6,417 nt of DNA from Acidaminococcaceae bacterium (GCA_017443165.1 JAFSOW010000101.1:1-6417); one strand, 5' to 3'. Numbered from the stretch's first letter, positions 1 through 5,908 are shown. A program made the numbers and translations. Notes: generated by a model not told the origin, from the sequence alone.

Positions 1-495
1 CAGGTTGACGGTTCGCTGAACAAAGACACTCTGGACATGAAGCTGCATTCGAACCCGCATCTGTCGAAGAACGCTATTGTCCGGATGCTGACCCTGCAGC
101 GCGCTTCTGCCGGCAGTGATGACATAACGAATGAAGACATGACGAATCTTTTGATTGCGGGGCTGGAGACCGGTTTGCTTGGTGATGTGGAACATTCGAT
201 CAGAAAAGCCCTGGGCATCGATGAATTCCGTGTTTATGTCGGGAAGTTGGATAATGGCGTGGATTTTGATAACCGCATTGTCCGCGAATTGACACAGGAA
301 GAAAAAGAGCAGTATAATTTCCTGATTGCAAAAAATCTGACAGACCGCTGGAAAATCGGCTATACCAGCAGTTTTGACGGAAGATATGAGAATGTCTATA
401 CGCAGTATCAACTGACGGAACATATGAACATTACGCTTTCCCAGAATGAAGAACATGAAAGGCGCTACAGCGTGGAATACCGTATAACGTTCTGA
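1..495 (+). CDS. tamB: TamB (DUF490) translocation/assembly module protein, C-terminal fragment
   Basis: The frame is open from the first base and its start lies upstream of the window, so only the last 164 residues are present. TamB is an inner-membrane-anchored periplasmic bridge of the AsmA-like/DUF490 family that works with an Omp85 protein and is implicated in outer-membrane protein assembly and lipid transport. The fragment shows the hallmarks of the family C-terminus: an 'SNPHLSKNAIVRMLTL' segment (residues 17-32), matching the S-x-P-x-L-s...i..lL block of DUF490 proteins; a GLETGLLG helix; then amphipathic beta-strands (about 117-164) ending in the aromatic 'YRITF'. The last strands resemble an outer-membrane barrel and probably dock on the Omp85 partner. 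With bamA about 1.5 kb downstream and no tamA in view, BamA is the likely partner (inference). A consensus-like promoter lies inside the gene at 289-318. Confidence 0.85.
   Translation, partial: QVDGSLNKDTLDMKLHSNPHLSKNAIVRMLTLQRASAGSDDITNEDMTNLLIAGLETGLLGDVEHSIRKALGIDEFRVYVGKLDNGVDFDNRIVRELTQEEKEQYNFLIAKNLTDRWKIGYTSSFDGRYENVYTQYQLTEHMNITLSQNEEHERRYSVEYRITF
289..318 (+). promoter_or_regulatory. candidate internal sigma-70 promoter inside tamB
   Basis: A perfect TTGACA (289-294) and a perfect TATAAT (313-318) are separated by 18 nt, inside the tamB reading frame. Transcription would start near 325 and give a leader of about 250 nt before the sigma-factor gene at 573. No better promoter is visible in the short 496-572 gap. 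The match could be chance, since the same bases encode ordinary residues (ELTQ...QYN). Confidence 0.45.
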
Positions 496-552
496 GGAAG
501 TACTGGCTGATCCGCCGGCAGGGCTGCAAACAAACGTAATCAGTTACTTTCC
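496..552 (+). other. possible leader hairpin between tamB and the sigma-factor gene
   Basis: GGAAGTACTG (496-505), just after the tamB stop, pairs with CAGTTACTTTCC (541-552) apart from two single-base bulges, closing a loop of about 35 nt. CTGAT (507-511) can alternatively pair with ATCAG (539-543), and ATCAG recurs at 556-560 directly before the ribosome binding site. There is no T-run afterwards, so it is not a terminator. It could be an mRNA processing or translation-control structure, but folding is not verified. Confidence 0.25.
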
Positions 553-572
553 TGAATCAGAGAGGAACTACT

Positions 573-1205
573 ATGTTACAGAAGTATCTGGAAGAATTAA
601 AAAAAGTAAATCTTCTTTCCCCGGAGGAAGAAAAAGAACTCTGGATCCGGGAAGCGGAAGGAGACGAGGCTGCCCACCGGAATCTGGTCAGTTCCTACCA
701 GCCGCTGGTTTTTAAAACGGCCGTCCGGTTCCATATGCCGGAAGAGATAACGATGGAACTGATCCAGGAGGGTACGGTGGGCCTTCTGGAAGCCGCGGAG
801 AACTATGACCATACAAAGGGCGTGGCATTCAGTCTGTATGCGGTGCATCGCATCCGGGGCAGGATGTGTGATTTCCTGGACCGGGAATTTTCCCGCGAAG
901 AACTGTCTCTGGACAGGGAAATGGCAGAAGGCTGGCGCCTGACGGAGGTATTGTCCGTTTCCCAGCCTCTTCCGGAAGAAGTAGCGGAACGCCGTGCGGT
1001 CTCCGACCGGGTGTCCCGGGCGGTGGAACGGCTGCCGCAGAAGGAAAGACAGGTCCTGCAGGGGATTTTTCTGGAGAACAGGACACCGTCCGATCTGGCT
1101 GCAGATATCCATGTAACGCCGAATCATGTATACCGTCTGGAAAAGCAGGGGGTCCGCAGGATACGGGGGATGCTGTCCCGTTTTATGAGTGAGTTCAGGA
1201 AATGA
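573..1205 (+). CDS. sigma-70 family RNA polymerase sigma factor lacking domain 3
   Basis: This is a cytoplasmic sigma subunit of 210 residues. A region 1.2-like helix (1-30, 'NLLSPEEEKELW') is followed by region 2 (36-104): 'NLVSSYQPLVFKTA', 'LIQEGTVGLLEAAENYD' for core binding, and 'FSLYAVHRIRGRMCDFL', which resembles the FSxYAxxxIRgxxxDxL block of FliA/SigB-type factors. 'LSLD...LPEEVAERR' (111-141) resembles the region 3.2 linker. Region 4 (about 146-198) has 'VERLPQKERQVL' and a helix-turn-helix 'TPSDLAADIHVTPNHVYRLE'. The globular domain 3 expected between residues 104 and 111 is absent. AGAGGA (561-566) lies 6 nt before the ATG. It sits between tamB and bamA, which suggests a link to envelope biogenesis or stress, but its regulon cannot be read from the sequence. 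The family call is secure; the subgroup is not. Confidence 0.9.
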   Translation: MLQKYLEELKKVNLLSPEEEKELWIREAEGDEAAHRNLVSSYQPLVFKTAVRFHMPEEITMELIQEGTVGLLEAAENYDHTKGVAFSLYAVHRIRGRMCDFLDREFSREELSLDREMAEGWRLTEVLSVSQPLPEEVAERRAVSDRVSRAVERLPQKERQVLQGIFLENRTPSDLAADIHVTPNHVYRLEKQGVRRIRGMLSRFMSEFRK

Positions 1206-1320
1206 AGCGGGAAAAAGTACTTGTCAGGCATAACCACAAAGAAAATCAGTACAATTAGGGTAAAAAACACAGAGAAAGACAGAAAATCTGAAATAAATGG
1301 CTGTTTTTACGTTTTTTTTG
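1206..1320 (+). other. A-rich intergenic stretch after the sigma-factor gene
   Basis: This non-coding region holds no convincing ORF on either strand. It contains small inverted repeats (AAGTACTT at 1215-1222; CAGA-aaa-TCTG at 1280-1290) and the weak terminator-like structure described separately. TTGTCA (1221-1226) and TACAAT (1250-1255) look like promoter boxes but are 23 nt apart, too far for a normal sigma-70 promoter. Confidence 0.4.
1260..1319 (+). terminator. weak candidate terminator after the sigma-factor gene
   Basis: GTAAAAA (1260-1266) can pair with TTTTTAC (1304-1310), and CAG (1270-1272) with CTG (1301-1303) next to a bulge. A run of eight T follows at 1312-1319. The stem is AT-rich and the loop is long (about 28 nt, with a small CAGA/TCTG hairpin inside), so this is a poor intrinsic terminator. 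The T8 tract and its position just before a new promoter are the main support. Confidence 0.35.
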
Positions 1321-1321
1321 C

Positions 1322-1343
1322 AAGTTAATTTGCCAAGTTAATT
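1322..1343 (+). repeat. direct repeat AAGTTAATT x2, 13-bp period, over the -35 element
   Basis: AAGTTAATT occurs at 1322-1330 and again at 1335-1343, each preceded by TGC or TGCC. The copies flank and overlap the TTGCCA -35 box at 1330-1335. This is a plausible regulator site, but no known operator was recognised. Confidence 0.6.
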
Positions 1344-1358
1344 CAGATTATATATAAT
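1330..1358 (+). promoter_or_regulatory. promoter of the 1386 gene, with -10 inside a 14-bp palindrome
   Basis: TTGCCA (1330-1335) and TATAAT (1353-1358) are 17 nt apart. The -10 box lies within the perfect palindrome GATTATATATAATC (1346-1359), which also presents a TATAAT on the opposite strand. Transcription would start near 1365, giving a leader of about 20 nt ending in the GGGGGTG ribosome binding site (1372-1378). Confidence 0.65.
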
Positions 1359-1385
1359 CATATGTAAGTTTGGGGGTGTAACCTT

Positions 1386-1925
1386 ATGACTCAGAGCCGG
1401 TCTGTGTGCAGCCGGATCCGGAACGCGAAGGCCAGCCTGGAGAATGCGGAGCGCAGTTTCCGCAGCCATCAGGAGGTCCGCGGTGAACTGGATCTGATGC
1501 TGGCAGAAGCAGAACTGGATAATCTGCGGCAGAAACGTCCGGGTATTTCCTGGACCCGCCATACGCTGGCGGCGTGTTTTGCCGTTTTGGTGCTGGCCTC
1601 AGGATGCCTGGGCTGGTGGTGGGCCTCTGCGTACGGAGGGAACACAACAAACGCCGCCGGTTTGCAGGGTACGCCGGTGACTGCGGAACTTAAGGAACCG
1701 GCAGACGCGGATAAACAAATGCCTGCTGTGCGTCCAAACGGCGTAACGTCAGCGGCTGTGCCTGAAAAGAAATCCGGCGTAAAGAAAAAACCGGATGCTC
1801 CGGTACAGGTTGCCACGCCGAAACTGCAGCAACCCGTTAACAGGGACGGGGGAGTCCGTCTGTCTGCCGGCCAGATGCGTCAGCTGATCCGTTCCGGGAA
1901 ACAGGAGCTGGAGAATATGCGATAA
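1386..1925 (+). CDS. unrecognised single-pass inner-membrane protein with periplasmic tail
   Basis: I do not recognise a named family. The 179-residue protein has three parts. Residues 1-55 are a charged, helical, probably cytoplasmic region with the core 'RGELDLMLAEAELDNLRQKR'. A transmembrane helix spans about 60-80, preceded by basic residues and ending in WWW; the positive-inside rule places the N-terminus in the cytoplasm. The tail (81-179) is a Pro/Lys/Ala-rich linker followed by a short helix 'LSAGQMRQLIRSGKQEL'. The start is supported by GGGGGTG (1372-1378), 7 nt upstream. Its location right behind a sigma-factor gene and its topology resemble membrane anti-sigma factors, but no zinc-type HxxxCxxC motif or recognisable anti-sigma domain is visible and it has its own promoter. 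It could instead be a scaffold linking the inner membrane to the BAM/TAM machinery. Existence is well supported; function is unknown. Confidence 0.75.
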   Translation: MTQSRSVCSRIRNAKASLENAERSFRSHQEVRGELDLMLAEAELDNLRQKRPGISWTRHTLAACFAVLVLASGCLGWWWASAYGGNTTNAAGLQGTPVTAELKEPADADKQMPAVRPNGVTSAAVPEKKSGVKKKPDAPVQVATPKLQQPVNRDGGVRLSAGQMRQLIRSGKQELENMR

Positions 1926-1942
1926 CCTGTTTTAAAAAAGGT

Positions 1943-1972
1943 TTGTCAGAAAATCACCGTCAGGTGTATAAT
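1943..1972 (+). promoter_or_regulatory. promoter of bamA
   Basis: TTGTCA (1943-1948) and a perfect TATAAT (1967-1972) are 18 nt apart, with a small CACC-gtca-GGTG inverted repeat in the spacer (1955-1966). The predicted start near 1979 gives a leader of about 60 nt. The bamA ribosome binding site AGGGAGGT (2021-2028) lies 11 nt before the ATG. Confidence 0.65.
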
Positions 1973-2039
1973 ATAAAATTAAGTTATCAATATGTTACTT
2001 GGCTAAAAATCCAACGTTACAGGGAGGTTAATTGATATT

Positions 2040-4025
2040 ATGAAACATGCTTTGAAAAAGCAGCTAACAGTTGGTTTGATGGCAACACTGCTGGTTGCCA
2101 GTCCTGTGTTTGCGGAAACGACAACGACCGTGTCGGATTCGATTCGGCTCAAAAAGAAACCTGCCACAACAACCAGCGAGCAGAAAACTGCGCCTGTGCC
2201 GGGGAGCGGGACTGCAGGGCCGGCAGCCGTCAGGACGAACCCGCTAAATCTCCCTCCCGCCAGCAGACCGGTTCCGGGGCAGAATATCGGAGCACAGGAA
2301 GAAGCAGCGGGTGAACTGGCTCCTTATCTCAATAAGACACTGACAAAGGTCAGCGTTGAAGGAAATGAGACCGTTCCGGCAGAGGATATCCTGAAAGTAA
2401 CATATAGCAAACCGGGCCTGCCGCTGACAGAAGAGGATATTTCCAGAGACATGCAGGCTATTTACGGCATGGGTTGGTTTTATGATATCCGGCCGTCGTT
2501 CCAGACTGTGCCGGAAGGGGTACAGGTAACCTATCACCTGCAGGAAAACCCCAAATTTGACCATCTGGAAGTAACGGGGAATACCAAGCTCTCAACAGAA
2601 AAGATTCGCCAGATTGTGAGCCTTCCGAAAGGCAAAATCGTCAACATCCGGGAATCTAACAAAAAACTGGGATTTGTGGAGGAACAGTACAGAAGAGACG
2701 GTTACATCCTTGCCCGTATTACAGATGTGGGGTTCGCGCCGGGCGGGGTTCTGGCCATAAAGATTAATGAAGGCATTGTGGAAGATTTTAAAGTGAAAGG
2801 CAATGTCAAGACAAAAGACAAGGTGATTTTGCGGGAAATCCGCCTGAAAAAGGGTGAACCTTTCAATTCAACATTAGCCCGCCGTTCCCTGAACCGCATC
2901 CAGAATCTGGGATTCTTTGAAGATGTCAATATGAAACTGAATCCCGGCCGCCAGCCTAACGCGGTGGAGATGGAAATTGATGTTGTCGAGATGAATACAG
3001 GCACGTTCGGTATCGGCGCAGGTTACAGCGATGCGGATGGCTTTGTCGGCATGGTTTCCGTCGGCGATAAGAATTTCCGGGGAACCGGTGACAGCATCCT
3101 GTTCCGCTGGGAATTTGGCGGTGAAGATAATAAGAACTATGAGATTACGTACCGCAAACCTTGGCTGGATAAAAAGGAGACCTCACTGAATCTCTCCCTT
3201 TATGATTTAACCAATGAATATGCGGATTATGACCGTAAAGGTCATGAGATTGCCCGGTATGATAAAAAACGCGTGGGCCAGGAACTGACGTTTGGACGTC
3301 CCCAGGGAGAATTTGTACGGCATTCCATTACCCTGAAGCACCGTGAAGATAAGTATAAAAAGCCTATCAAAGGGTACGGTAAGCAGTATTATGAAGATCC
3401 GTGGGGTTATGACTATTATGAAGAAAACTTTTATCCACATACGCATAAACATAAAGACGCCCGCCAGCGCCGGGATGAGAACTTCGGTACCACAAGCAGT
3501 ATAACCTATACCCGCGTGTATGATTCCCGCGATAACGTGTATGATCCCCATTCCGGGAAGCGTAATTCGTATTCGTTTGAATGGGCCGGTCTGGGCGGTG
3601 ACTTCAAGTTTGAAAAAATCAGCGTGAACTACCGTTACTACCTGCCGCTGCGGAGAGACCGGGTGTTGGCCTTTGATCTGGCTGCCGGCTATGCCTGGGG
3701 CGATCTGCCTCTGTCCCAGCGTTTCTCGGTAGGCGGCGCGGACACGCTGCGTGGTTACAAGGATGACCAGTTCCGGGGCAACAGTATGCTGCGCGGTACT
3801 GCTGAATACCGGTTCCCCATCCGGAAAAAAGTACAGGGCGTAGTATTCTATGATATCGGTTATGCCTGGGATAAACGGGATCAGAGTGATTTCGACCTGA
3901 GCCTGATGGAATACGGCTATGGTATCGGTTTGCGGATTAATTCGCCGTTAGGACCGATCAAGCTGGACTGGGGCAAAGGAAAGCAGCGTAACCGCTTCCA
4001 CTTCAGCTTTGGCGGACAGTTCTGA
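2040..4025 (+). CDS. bamA: outer membrane protein assembly factor BamA (Omp85 family), three POTRA domains
   Basis: BamA inserts and folds beta-barrel proteins in the outer membrane. The 661-residue precursor has a Sec signal peptide (1-25, 'SPVFA|ET'), a long Pro/Thr/Ala-rich linker (about 26-95), three POTRA domains (about 101-170, 172-245 and 247-318; each beta-alpha-alpha-beta-beta with a V-x-G-N-type turn such as 'VSVEGNE', 'LEVTGNT' and 'FKVKGNV') and a barrel (about 320-661). The barrel carries the Omp85 surface-antigen signature: 'DKNFRGTGD' early, the loop-6 motif LRGY (570-573) after 'FSVGGADT', 'SPLGPIKLDWG' near the end, and a terminal aromatic (GGQF). Three POTRAs is fewer than the five of E. 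coli BamA. A Tyr/His/charge-rich insertion (about 440-482) containing HTHKHK is probably an extracellular loop. The next gene starts 5 nt after the stop. The family is certain. BamA is preferred over TamA because the chaperone genes are adjacent and this is the only Omp85 barrel in view. Confidence 0.93.
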   Translation: MKHALKKQLTVGLMATLLVASPVFAETTTTVSDSIRLKKKPATTTSEQKTAPVPGSGTAGPAAVRTNPLNLPPASRPVPGQNIGAQEEAAGELAPYLNKTLTKVSVEGNETVPAEDILKVTYSKPGLPLTEEDISRDMQAIYGMGWFYDIRPSFQTVPEGVQVTYHLQENPKFDHLEVTGNTKLSTEKIRQIVSLPKGKIVNIRESNKKLGFVEEQYRRDGYILARITDVGFAPGGVLAIKINEGIVEDFKVKGNVKTKDKVILREIRLKKGEPFNSTLARRSLNRIQNLGFFEDVNMKLNPGRQPNAVEMEIDVVEMNTGTFGIGAGYSDADGFVGMVSVGDKNFRGTGDSILFRWEFGGEDNKNYEITYRKPWLDKKETSLNLSLYDLTNEYADYDRKGHEIARYDKKRVGQELTFGRPQGEFVRHSITLKHREDKYKKPIKGYGKQYYEDPWGYDYYEENFYPHTHKHKDARQRRDENFGTTSSITYTRVYDSRDNVYDPHSGKRNSYSFEWAGLGGDFKFEKISVNYRYYLPLRRDRVLAFDLAAGYAWGDLPLSQRFSVGGADTLRGYKDDQFRGNSMLRGTAEYRFPIRKKVQGVVFYDIGYAWDKRDQSDFDLSLMEYGYGIGLRINSPLGPIKLDWGKGKQRNRFHFSFGGQF

Positions 4026-4030
4026 TTATT

Positions 4031-5308
4031 ATGTTTAAAGCAGCAAGTTTGTTTCTGGCCTGCCTGCTGTGGACAGGAAGCGTCCTGGCGGCGCCGGTAA
4101 CAATGGTGAATGTGACCATCCGTGACGAGGCAGGGAAAACCAGCCCCGTGCTGCTCCGTAAGATGGAAGACAGCATGCAGGTGGTGGCTGCCCAGCTGTT
4201 TAACGGCAGGGACTCGGAGTTTATAGCGGCTGACAGACAGGGTTATGAGCGTCTGCTGTCGGAAATTTCCGACCGTGTGATTACCGGGTACCAGACGAAC
4301 CGGGTCGTTCTTGCCACGGAACACGGGCGGGACGGAACGGCGGTCAACCTGGCCTTTGCGGTCGCTCCCTGGGCGCAGACTGTGCAACAGGTGGACGTGG
4401 ATATACAGTTCTCCGGTGTCAGTCCGTTTGCTGCCGCCGCATTGGAGGAAAAAATACCGGCCTTGCGGGAAGAACTTCAGAAGACCTTGCAGGGCGCCTC
4501 GCTGGACGCTGCCGATTGGGCAGGGGGCATTTTACGGGGTCAGGTAAAAAGCTGTGTGGAGTCGGTTTTGCCGGATTTCAGGGCAGCGGTGGATTTGACG
4601 ACCCGGGAAGACAATGCGGCAGTACAGGTGGTTATTTACCCGGTAGGGGAGCTGGTGCGTACCGTACAGTTCAGCATGGTTTCCCGCTCCATACCGAACA
4701 TATTGCTGATGAAACTGAAGTATAAATACGCGGATAAGGCAAAATCCCTGCAGGGGCTGCCGGTTTCTTACATTGAAACAGAGTATGGGATGCTGGCTGA
4801 CAGATTGCAGCAGGAATTATCCCGGGAGCCTCAGGTCAGGCGGCACCACCTGAAGCCGCGGATTGAAATCCGGCCAGGGGCGGAAACACAGCTGGATATT
4901 TTCCTGGAATCCGATGAGTACAAGATTTGGTTTGAAGGCTACGGTGATATCGGGAGAAAAGACCACAACCTTTCCGGCCGTGCCCATATCGGCAAGTTTA
5001 TTTCCCGCAGGGATGAGATTTTTGGCGAAGCGGGAGTGGATTTGAAAGATGTAAGATGGGATTTCAGTGCCGGCTATGCATATCACTGGGGCAAAGCCAC
5101 CCTGTCTTATATGCGTCGTGTTCCGGCGGATGCGAATGTATACAGGCTGGAATATGATTTTACGCCGAAATGGCGTTTCCGCTATGAGCACTTCGGGGAT
5201 AAAAAGGAAAATGAGTACGCGATCCGGTACCGTATCCATGAATTCCTGAGCGGGGAGTATGTGTACTCGACAGACAAGTCCTATTTCCGGATAGTGGGCA
5301 ATCTGTAA
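4031..5308 (+). CDS. unrecognised exported protein: three POTRA-like units plus C-terminal beta-sheet/barrel; candidate BAM/TAM partner
   Basis: I cannot name a family. The 425-residue protein starts with a signal peptide (1-20, 'TGSVLA|AP'). By eye, the mature part holds three successive units with a strand-helix-helix-strand-strand pattern, as in POTRA domains: about 23-114, 117-205 and 208-296. Units 2 and 3 start with similar strands ('TVQQVDVDIQF', 'ELVRTVQF'). The third unit parallels the third BamA POTRA, including a LPVS turn before helix 2. From about 297 to 425 there are roughly ten short amphipathic strands (for example 'YKIWFEGYGDIG', 'WDFSAGYAYHWG', 'WRFRYEHFG', 'ENEYAIRYRI'), suggesting a small outer-membrane barrel or a TamB-like terminal sheet. 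The last residue is Leu rather than aromatic. The start is 5 nt after bamA with no strong ribosome binding site (GGCGGA at 4011-4016 is 14 nt away), so translation is probably coupled to bamA. Role in outer-membrane assembly is inferred from fold and context. Confidence 0.8.
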   Translation: MFKAASLFLACLLWTGSVLAAPVTMVNVTIRDEAGKTSPVLLRKMEDSMQVVAAQLFNGRDSEFIAADRQGYERLLSEISDRVITGYQTNRVVLATEHGRDGTAVNLAFAVAPWAQTVQQVDVDIQFSGVSPFAAAALEEKIPALREELQKTLQGASLDAADWAGGILRGQVKSCVESVLPDFRAAVDLTTREDNAAVQVVIYPVGELVRTVQFSMVSRSIPNILLMKLKYKYADKAKSLQGLPVSYIETEYGMLADRLQQELSREPQVRRHHLKPRIEIRPGAETQLDIFLESDEYKIWFEGYGDIGRKDHNLSGRAHIGKFISRRDEIFGEAGVDLKDVRWDFSAGYAYHWGKATLSYMRRVPADANVYRLEYDFTPKWRFRYEHFGDKKENEYAIRYRIHEFLSGEYVYSTDKSYFRIVGNL

Positions 5309-5335
5309 AAAAATCTTGAAATATCAGGCGTAATG

Positions 5336-5364
5336 TTGAAAGTACCGGCATCGGCTGGTATAAT
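5336..5364 (+). promoter_or_regulatory. strong promoter of the ompH gene
   Basis: TTGAAA (5336-5341) and TATAAT (5359-5364) are separated by the ideal 17 nt, and the -10 is preceded by TGG (5356-5358), an extended -10 TGn. Transcription would begin near 5371, so an upstream in-frame ATG at 5333 cannot be the start of this transcript. The leader would be about 37 nt. A second TATAAT at 5372-5377 has no matching -35. Confidence 0.75.
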
Positions 5365-5407
5365 ATATACGTATAATTATTTTTTAAGAAAGCAGGTAAT
5401 TTCTATT

Positions 5408-5899
5408 ATGATGGAAAAATTGCGAAACCCTAAAAATGTTAAGACCATTTCTCTGATTGTTGCGGCGATTTTTGTTATCGGCTGTTTCACACTGGCCATG
5501 AGCGCCGGCGGATTTGGCAACAGTGTTGCTTCTGCCGCCTCGAGCGAATCTGCTATCGGTGTAGTTGATTACCAGGTGCTCGTTTCCCAGTCTCCCCAGC
5601 TGGAGCAGGTCCGTTCTGATATGCAGAAAGCGATTGCCGAGACCCGCAGGGAGTTTGACAATAACAGCAAGAACATGAACGATGATGAGAAAGAACGGTA
5701 TTATAAACAGATGCAGGAGCGTCTGGCTACCAAGGAAAAAGATTTAATGGATCCGCTGCTGAACGGGATCAACGATACCATTAAGAAAATCGCGGAAAAG
5801 AAGGGCTTGAAAGTTGTAGTTGATAAATCCACCGTAATCTACGGCGGAACGGATATCACCGATGAAGTGGCCAAAGCACTGCAGAATCCGAAGAAATGA
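5408..5899 (+). CDS. ompH: OmpH/Skp-like periplasmic chaperone
   Basis: Skp/OmpH proteins are coiled-coil holdases that keep unfolded outer-membrane proteins soluble in the periplasm and hand them to BamA. This 163-residue protein has a basic N-terminus, a hydrophobic signal or anchor segment (about 13-32), the family strand 'IGVVDYQVLVSQSP' (50-63), a long charged helical stretch (about 64-110) and the conserved closing segment 'GLKVVVDKSTVIYGGTDITDEV' (133-154). I chose the ATG at 5408 rather than the in-frame ATG at 5333, because the latter lies upstream of the promoter boxes. The weak AGGT at 5394-5397 is 10 nt before 5408; a second ATG follows at 5411. The exact processing is unclear: VIGC (23-26) resembles a lipobox but is followed by more hydrophobic residues, while 'SVASA' or 'AMSA' could be signal peptidase I sites. 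It might also stay membrane-anchored. Confidence 0.9.
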   Translation: MMEKLRNPKNVKTISLIVAAIFVIGCFTLAMSAGGFGNSVASAASSESAIGVVDYQVLVSQSPQLEQVRSDMQKAIAETRREFDNNSKNMNDDEKERYYKQMQERLATKEKDLMDPLLNGINDTIKKIAEKKGLKVVVDKSTVIYGGTDITDEVAKALQNPKK

Positions 5900-5908
5900 T
5901 AATGCATG

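Noticed and set aside
597..1127. Long minus-strand open frame opposite the sigma-factor gene
   Set aside because: It is antisense to a clear sigma-70 protein, has no recognisable domain, and is a reading-frame shadow. The same applies to the minus-strand frames at 829-1086, 1338-1562, 1384-1650, 1469-1816, 3917-4387 and 4817-5239.
1221..1255. TTGTCA and TACAAT as a promoter in the 1206-1385 gap
   Set aside because: The spacing of 23 nt is outside the sigma-70 range.
1590..1607. Lipobox-like ASGC in the 1386 gene product
   Set aside because: The Cys is residue 74, at the end of an internal transmembrane helix and far from the N-terminus, and the -3 residue is Ala.
1924..1943. AACCT...AGGTT inverted repeat after the 1386 gene as a terminator
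   Set aside because: The stem has only 5 pairs, no T-run follows, and it overlaps the -35 box of the bamA promoter.
4703..4726. TTGCTG...TATAAA as an internal promoter
   Set aside because: The spacer is only 12 nt.
5333..5407. In-frame ATG at 5333 giving a 188-residue OmpH
   Set aside because: The TTGAAA/TATAAT promoter (5336-5364) lies downstream of this ATG, the extra residues look like translated leader, and the signal segment fits a start at 5408.
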